From positions 1 through 52,967 of the forward strand of contig JANQJA010000006.1 of NCBI GenBank assembly GCA_028281885.1: a stretch of 52,967 bases of DNA, read 5' to 3'. This document shows, in pieces, positions 50,846 through 52,967 of the stretch. Under the pieces are notes generated by a model. The model had not been told where the DNA came from. It saw only the letters and a list, made by a program, of their open reading frames with translations, and searched no databases. The stretch comes from Pseudomonadales bacterium (GTDB taxonomy: Bacteria; Pseudomonadota; Gammaproteobacteria; Pseudomonadales; Azotimanducaceae). Positions within the stretch are counted from its first letter, which is position 1, and every line of letters starts with the position of its first letter. Made by a program: the position numbers and the translations under genes.

Positions 50846-52522
50846 ATGAATCAGTCTTTTCACATGCGCTTTACCCAGTCGATCATCGCGGCACTGTTAC
50901 TTCTTGCTGCAGGCCAGGTGGCGGCTGCTGACGCCGGTGTTGTGGTCTATGCCCGCGGCACAAGTTATGCGGAACAGGGTGGACGACAGGAATTCCTGCG
51001 TCGTGGCAGTACAGTTGAAGTGGGCGATGATATCGTCACTGAAAGCAGTGCCTATGTTCAGATTCGCTTGCTGGACAACACCATGATTGCCGTACGCGAG
51101 AACTCGAGCTTTGTGATTGATGAGTTAGAGGCGCCGGCTCGCGCCGGGCGGCCTGCGATAGGCAGCGGAAGGACATTGCGTGCAAGTTTCTCACTGAACC
51201 GCGGCGGGTTTCGAACCAGCACCGGGCGAATCGCGGCGAGGCAACCCAGCGCCTACAGAATTACAACGCCTTCTGCGGTGATTGGGGTTCGGGGTACCAA
51301 CTACGAGGCGAGACTTTGCCAGGGCGGTGTCTGCGCAGCTGACGATGGCTTGTACGTTGGCGTCACGGACGGTAACGCGTACATGCAGAACAATGGTGGC
51401 ACACTCGAACTGGGTCAGAGCCAGTTCGGCTATGCTCGGGATTTCAATACGGCGCCGGTTCGCCTGCCTGAGCCACCGCCCACGCTGACTGAAGATCCGG
51501 TCGTTTTTGAGGCGGATGAGGAAGAGGAAGAAGAAGAGGAGGATGTCGAGGCGGAGGAATCTTCAGAGGAAGAGGAGGCCGCCGAGGACGAATCGCCCGA
51601 AGAGTCCAGGGACGAAGATGAATCCGCTGATGGGCGTGACGAATCCGATGGGTCCGAGGAAAGTTCTGCTGAGGAGGCTGATACCGCAGAGGCCCTGGCT
51701 TCTGAGCGTGCGGGCGATCAGCCCGATGCGACAAGTGCGACCGCGACGCGTGATACGGCGACCGCGAGGATTGATGTGGCTGATACGGACGAGCCTGAAC
51801 GCACCATTCAGGCAGAAAGCGCGACAGGTGGTAGCGTCGATCTCACCGACGGCAGGCGGGTGACAGTCGAACGGTCCTTTGTTTTCAGCGATGCCGGAGC
51901 TGCCGGCGGCCAGAACATTGACCTGGATCGTCTGACGATTTCAACGAGCGGCGAGCTTTCCGCGTTTTCGCTGCCGGGAAGTAACGACACATCCCTTGAG
52001 TATGCGTTGGGAACGGGCGCGGCAAGAAACCTTGGCATGGACCCCGTGACGCTCCTGAAGTGGGGCCGATGGGCATCGCCATCGGGTACTGCAAATGTCG
52101 GCGATCTCCACTGGATCCTGGCACCTGAAGAGTCGTTACCTGTCCGGCTGATTAGCGGCAGTGCCAACTATGTGCTGGTTGGTAATACTGATCCCACCGA
52201 TTCAGCTGGGAATGTAGGTGTGTTGGGATCAGCGGCGCTCTCGGCCGATTTCACCAACCAGACGGTGCAGAGTGCTGTTGAACTCGGTATCAATGGCAGC
52301 GTCTGGAAAGCAAGTGGTTCCGGCGACATCACGGTCAACGTGTTTGAAGGCGTCTATGACGCTGTGACGATCAATGGCGACGCAACAGGATCAGGCGACT
52401 TCAACGGCATCTTCAACCGGTTTGAAGACGGGCTGCCAAACGGCGCTGGCGTGGGATACCGATTGCTGAACGGTGACCAGGCTGTCAGCGGCGCCGCAGT
52501 GTTCAATCGGGCGGGTAACTGA
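50846..52522 (+). CDS. FecR-domain secreted protein with acidic low-complexity linker
   Basis: This 558-residue protein has a Sec signal (about 1-28, LLLLAAGQVAAADA) and a FecR domain (about 35-165). The FecR domain is marked by TVEVGDDIVTESSAYVQIR, MIAVRENSSFVID and TPSAVIGVRGTNYEA. Residues about 222-290 are a Glu/Asp/Ser-rich low-complexity linker (runs of EEEEEE), followed by a Gly/Ser/Thr-rich beta region to the end. The C-terminal half is not recognised. Unlike FecR of iron signalling it has a signal peptide and no transmembrane anti-sigma part, so it is likely a periplasmic or surface structural protein. The ATG at 50846 is preceded by GGGGTGGGG. It is third in the lipoprotein/SLAM-like operon. 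Confidence 0.82.
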   Translation: MNQSFHMRFTQSIIAALLLLAAGQVAAADAGVVVYARGTSYAEQGGRQEFLRRGSTVEVGDDIVTESSAYVQIRLLDNTMIAVRENSSFVIDELEAPARAGRPAIGSGRTLRASFSLNRGGFRTSTGRIAARQPSAYRITTPSAVIGVRGTNYEARLCQGGVCAADDGLYVGVTDGNAYMQNNGGTLELGQSQFGYARDFNTAPVRLPEPPPTLTEDPVVFEADEEEEEEEEDVEAEESSEEEEAAEDESPEESRDEDESADGRDESDGSEESSAEEADTAEALASERAGDQPDATSATATRDTATARIDVADTDEPERTIQAESATGGSVDLTDGRRVTVERSFVFSDAGAAGGQNIDLDRLTISTSGELSAFSLPGSNDTSLEYALGTGAARNLGMDPVTLLKWGRWASPSGTANVGDLHWILAPEESLPVRLISGSANYVLVGNTDPTDSAGNVGVLGSAALSADFTNQTVQSAVELGINGSVWKASGSGDITVNVFEGVYDAVTINGDATGSGDFNGIFNRFEDGLPNGAGVGYRLLNGDQAVSGAAVFNRAGN

Positions 52523-52529
52523 GGGTAGC

Positions 52530-52600
52530 CTAAAGCTGGTAGTTAACCCGAGCGTAGATCATACGGCCGAGGATAACCGGACTCGATCTGGAGAAATGAG
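52530..52600 (-). pseudogene. Possible remnant of an outer-membrane receptor C-terminus
   Basis: Read leftwards, the last codons before the TAG at 52532-52530 encode VILGRMIYARVNYQL. This resembles the final beta-strand of TonB-dependent receptors, which often end in an aromatic/Leu-Phe strand after a GR-Y/F motif. Upstream the frame enters sequence without any recognisable receptor domain. The gene may have been truncated by the structured stretch and IS481-type element to the right. The evidence is one short strand only. Confidence 0.3.
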
Positions 52601-52730
52601 GAGATGACCCGCCAGGAGGGATTCGCCGCTCTTGGCCATCCATGGCCTCCGCGGCGCTAGCCTGCGCGGCCCGACCCCTCCATGGGCGTCGGAACCAGGG
52701 ATTAGAACCAATCCTCGTAGCCGAGCCATA
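52600..52730. other. Structured GC-rich non-coding stretch, possibly a dispersed repeat
   Basis: The stretch has several nested inverted repeats, among them GGCCAT (52634-52639) with ATGGCC (52642-52647) and CCGCG (52649-52653) with CGCGG (52665-52669). No frame within it looks coding. It lies between the FecR gene and the IS481-type element and could be a repeat family or an RNA-structured element. Only one copy is seen in this window. Confidence 0.3.
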
Positions 52731-52754
52731 AAAAAACCGGCATAAAGCCGGTTT
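52731..52754 (-). terminator. Rho-independent terminator for leftward transcription
   Basis: CCGGC (52737-52741) pairs with GCCGG (52747-52751) over a 5-base loop, with A-T extension on both sides. The A-run on the left becomes a T-run on the minus strand. It would stop leftward transcripts coming out of the IS-element region. Confidence 0.7.
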
Positions 52755-52761
52755 GTAGTAC

Positions 52762-52967
52762 CTGACACATCGTTTACAGACAATACCGGAGACATGGTTT
52801 ACACAATCTGGCATTTGGGAGTGGCCCAGATGCCTTGGAATGAGTGTAAGCCAATGGATGAAAAGCTCAGGTTTGTGGCTCGCCTCCTCGAAGGTGAGAA
52901 GATGGCGGCGCTGTGCCGTGAATTCGGGATATCCCGGGTGACGGGGTACAAGATTTTCAATCGCTAC
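52762..52967 (+). mobile_element. Left end of an IS481-type insertion sequence, cut by window edge
   Basis: The likely terminal region starts CTGACACATCGTTTACAGAC. It contains two near-identical copies of ACAT-GTTTACA at 52767-52778 and 52792-52803, 25 bases apart, a typical transposase-binding arrangement. The transposase gene begins at 52830. The right end, target duplication and full length are outside the window. Confidence 0.75.
52830..52967 (+). CDS. IS481-family transposase, N-terminal part
   Basis: The first 46 codons are present. They begin MPWNECKPMDEKLRFVA and contain a helix-turn-helix with the sequence MAALCREFGISRVTGYKIF. This start is near-universal in IS481-family DDE transposases. 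The catalytic integrase core lies beyond the window edge. It is the transposase of the element described at 52762. Confidence 0.9.
   Translation, partial: MPWNECKPMDEKLRFVARLLEGEKMAALCREFGISRVTGYKIFNRY

Noticed and set aside
51504..51740. Arg- or Pro-rich open frames on both strands within the FecR gene
   Set aside because: They are by-products of the repetitive GAG/GAA codons of the acidic linker.
52530..52814. Leftward 94-codon open frame as an intact gene
   Set aside because: It runs across a terminator and IS-like end sequence; only the last 15-20 codons resemble a protein motif.
1..52967. CRISPR array, tRNA or rRNA genes
   Set aside because: No regularly spaced direct repeats, cloverleaf-like sequences or rRNA segments were recognised on reading both strands; a dedicated tRNA scan was not possible.

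Overview
The window looks like a chromosomal segment of a heterotrophic, probably marine gammaproteobacterium. The grounds are the moderately GC-rich sequence, the dense catabolic operons of acyl-CoA enzymes, CYP153-type cytochromes P450, the Yej-type peptide uptake proteins, the PmpA/PmpB-type YeeE pair and an IS481-type transposase. The exact lineage cannot be fixed from sequence reading alone.

Layout. 1-3123 (minus strand): the start of a molybdenum hydroxylase large subunit, its 2Fe-2S partner and a first pair of acyl-CoA dehydrogenases. 3232-3735: an isolated panD gene with its own promoter and terminator. 3756-9784: an amidohydrolase, two crotonase-fold enzymes, an alpha/beta hydrolase and a GPH-type symporter. 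10077-24123 (plus strand): a long catabolic cluster of thiolase, second acyl-CoA dehydrogenase pair, nitroreductase, molybdopterin oxidoreductase, SDR, luciferase-like oxidoreductase, APH-fold kinase, crotonase, SGNH esterase, second thiolase and MaoC hydratase, closed by a strong bidirectional terminator. 24202-30100 (minus): an esterase, one YejB-type permease and two tandem YejA-type binding proteins, without YejE or YejF. 30307-32547: a lone molybdenum hydroxylase large subunit. 32634-39451: two CYP153-type P450s, two TetR regulators, an acyl-CoA synthetase, an SDR and a small unknown protein. 39609-43527: alanine dehydrogenase, a SelW-like selenoprotein read through an in-frame TGA, a zinc alcohol dehydrogenase and a GlcD/LDHD-type flavoprotein. 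43593-44492: a toxin-antitoxin-like NTase/XRE pair with a perfect 28-bp palindrome. 44540-46352: a flavodoxin-fold reductase and a split YeeE transporter. 46542-52522: an operon of a large lipoprotein, a SLAM-like TPR/beta-barrel outer-membrane protein and a FecR-domain protein. 52530-52967: a short remnant, a structured non-coding stretch and the left end of an IS481-type element.

How the genes may work together. The two acyl-CoA dehydrogenase pairs resemble heterotetrameric enzymes used on bulky CoA esters such as steroid side chains. The SDR and the MaoC protein correspond to the two halves of multifunctional enzyme type 2 (R-specific beta-oxidation), and two thiolases complete a cycle. 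CYP153 proteins, an SDR, an alcohol dehydrogenase and an acyl-CoA synthetase could supply terminally oxidised substrates. Degradation of alkyl, branched or sterol-like side chains is therefore the best overall inference; the actual substrate is not shown by the sequence.

The most notable finds are the SelW-like selenoprotein with a SECIS-like hairpin (40759-40974), which a standard gene caller would miss, the lipoprotein/SLAM-like/FecR operon, and the palindrome-controlled NTase/XRE module.
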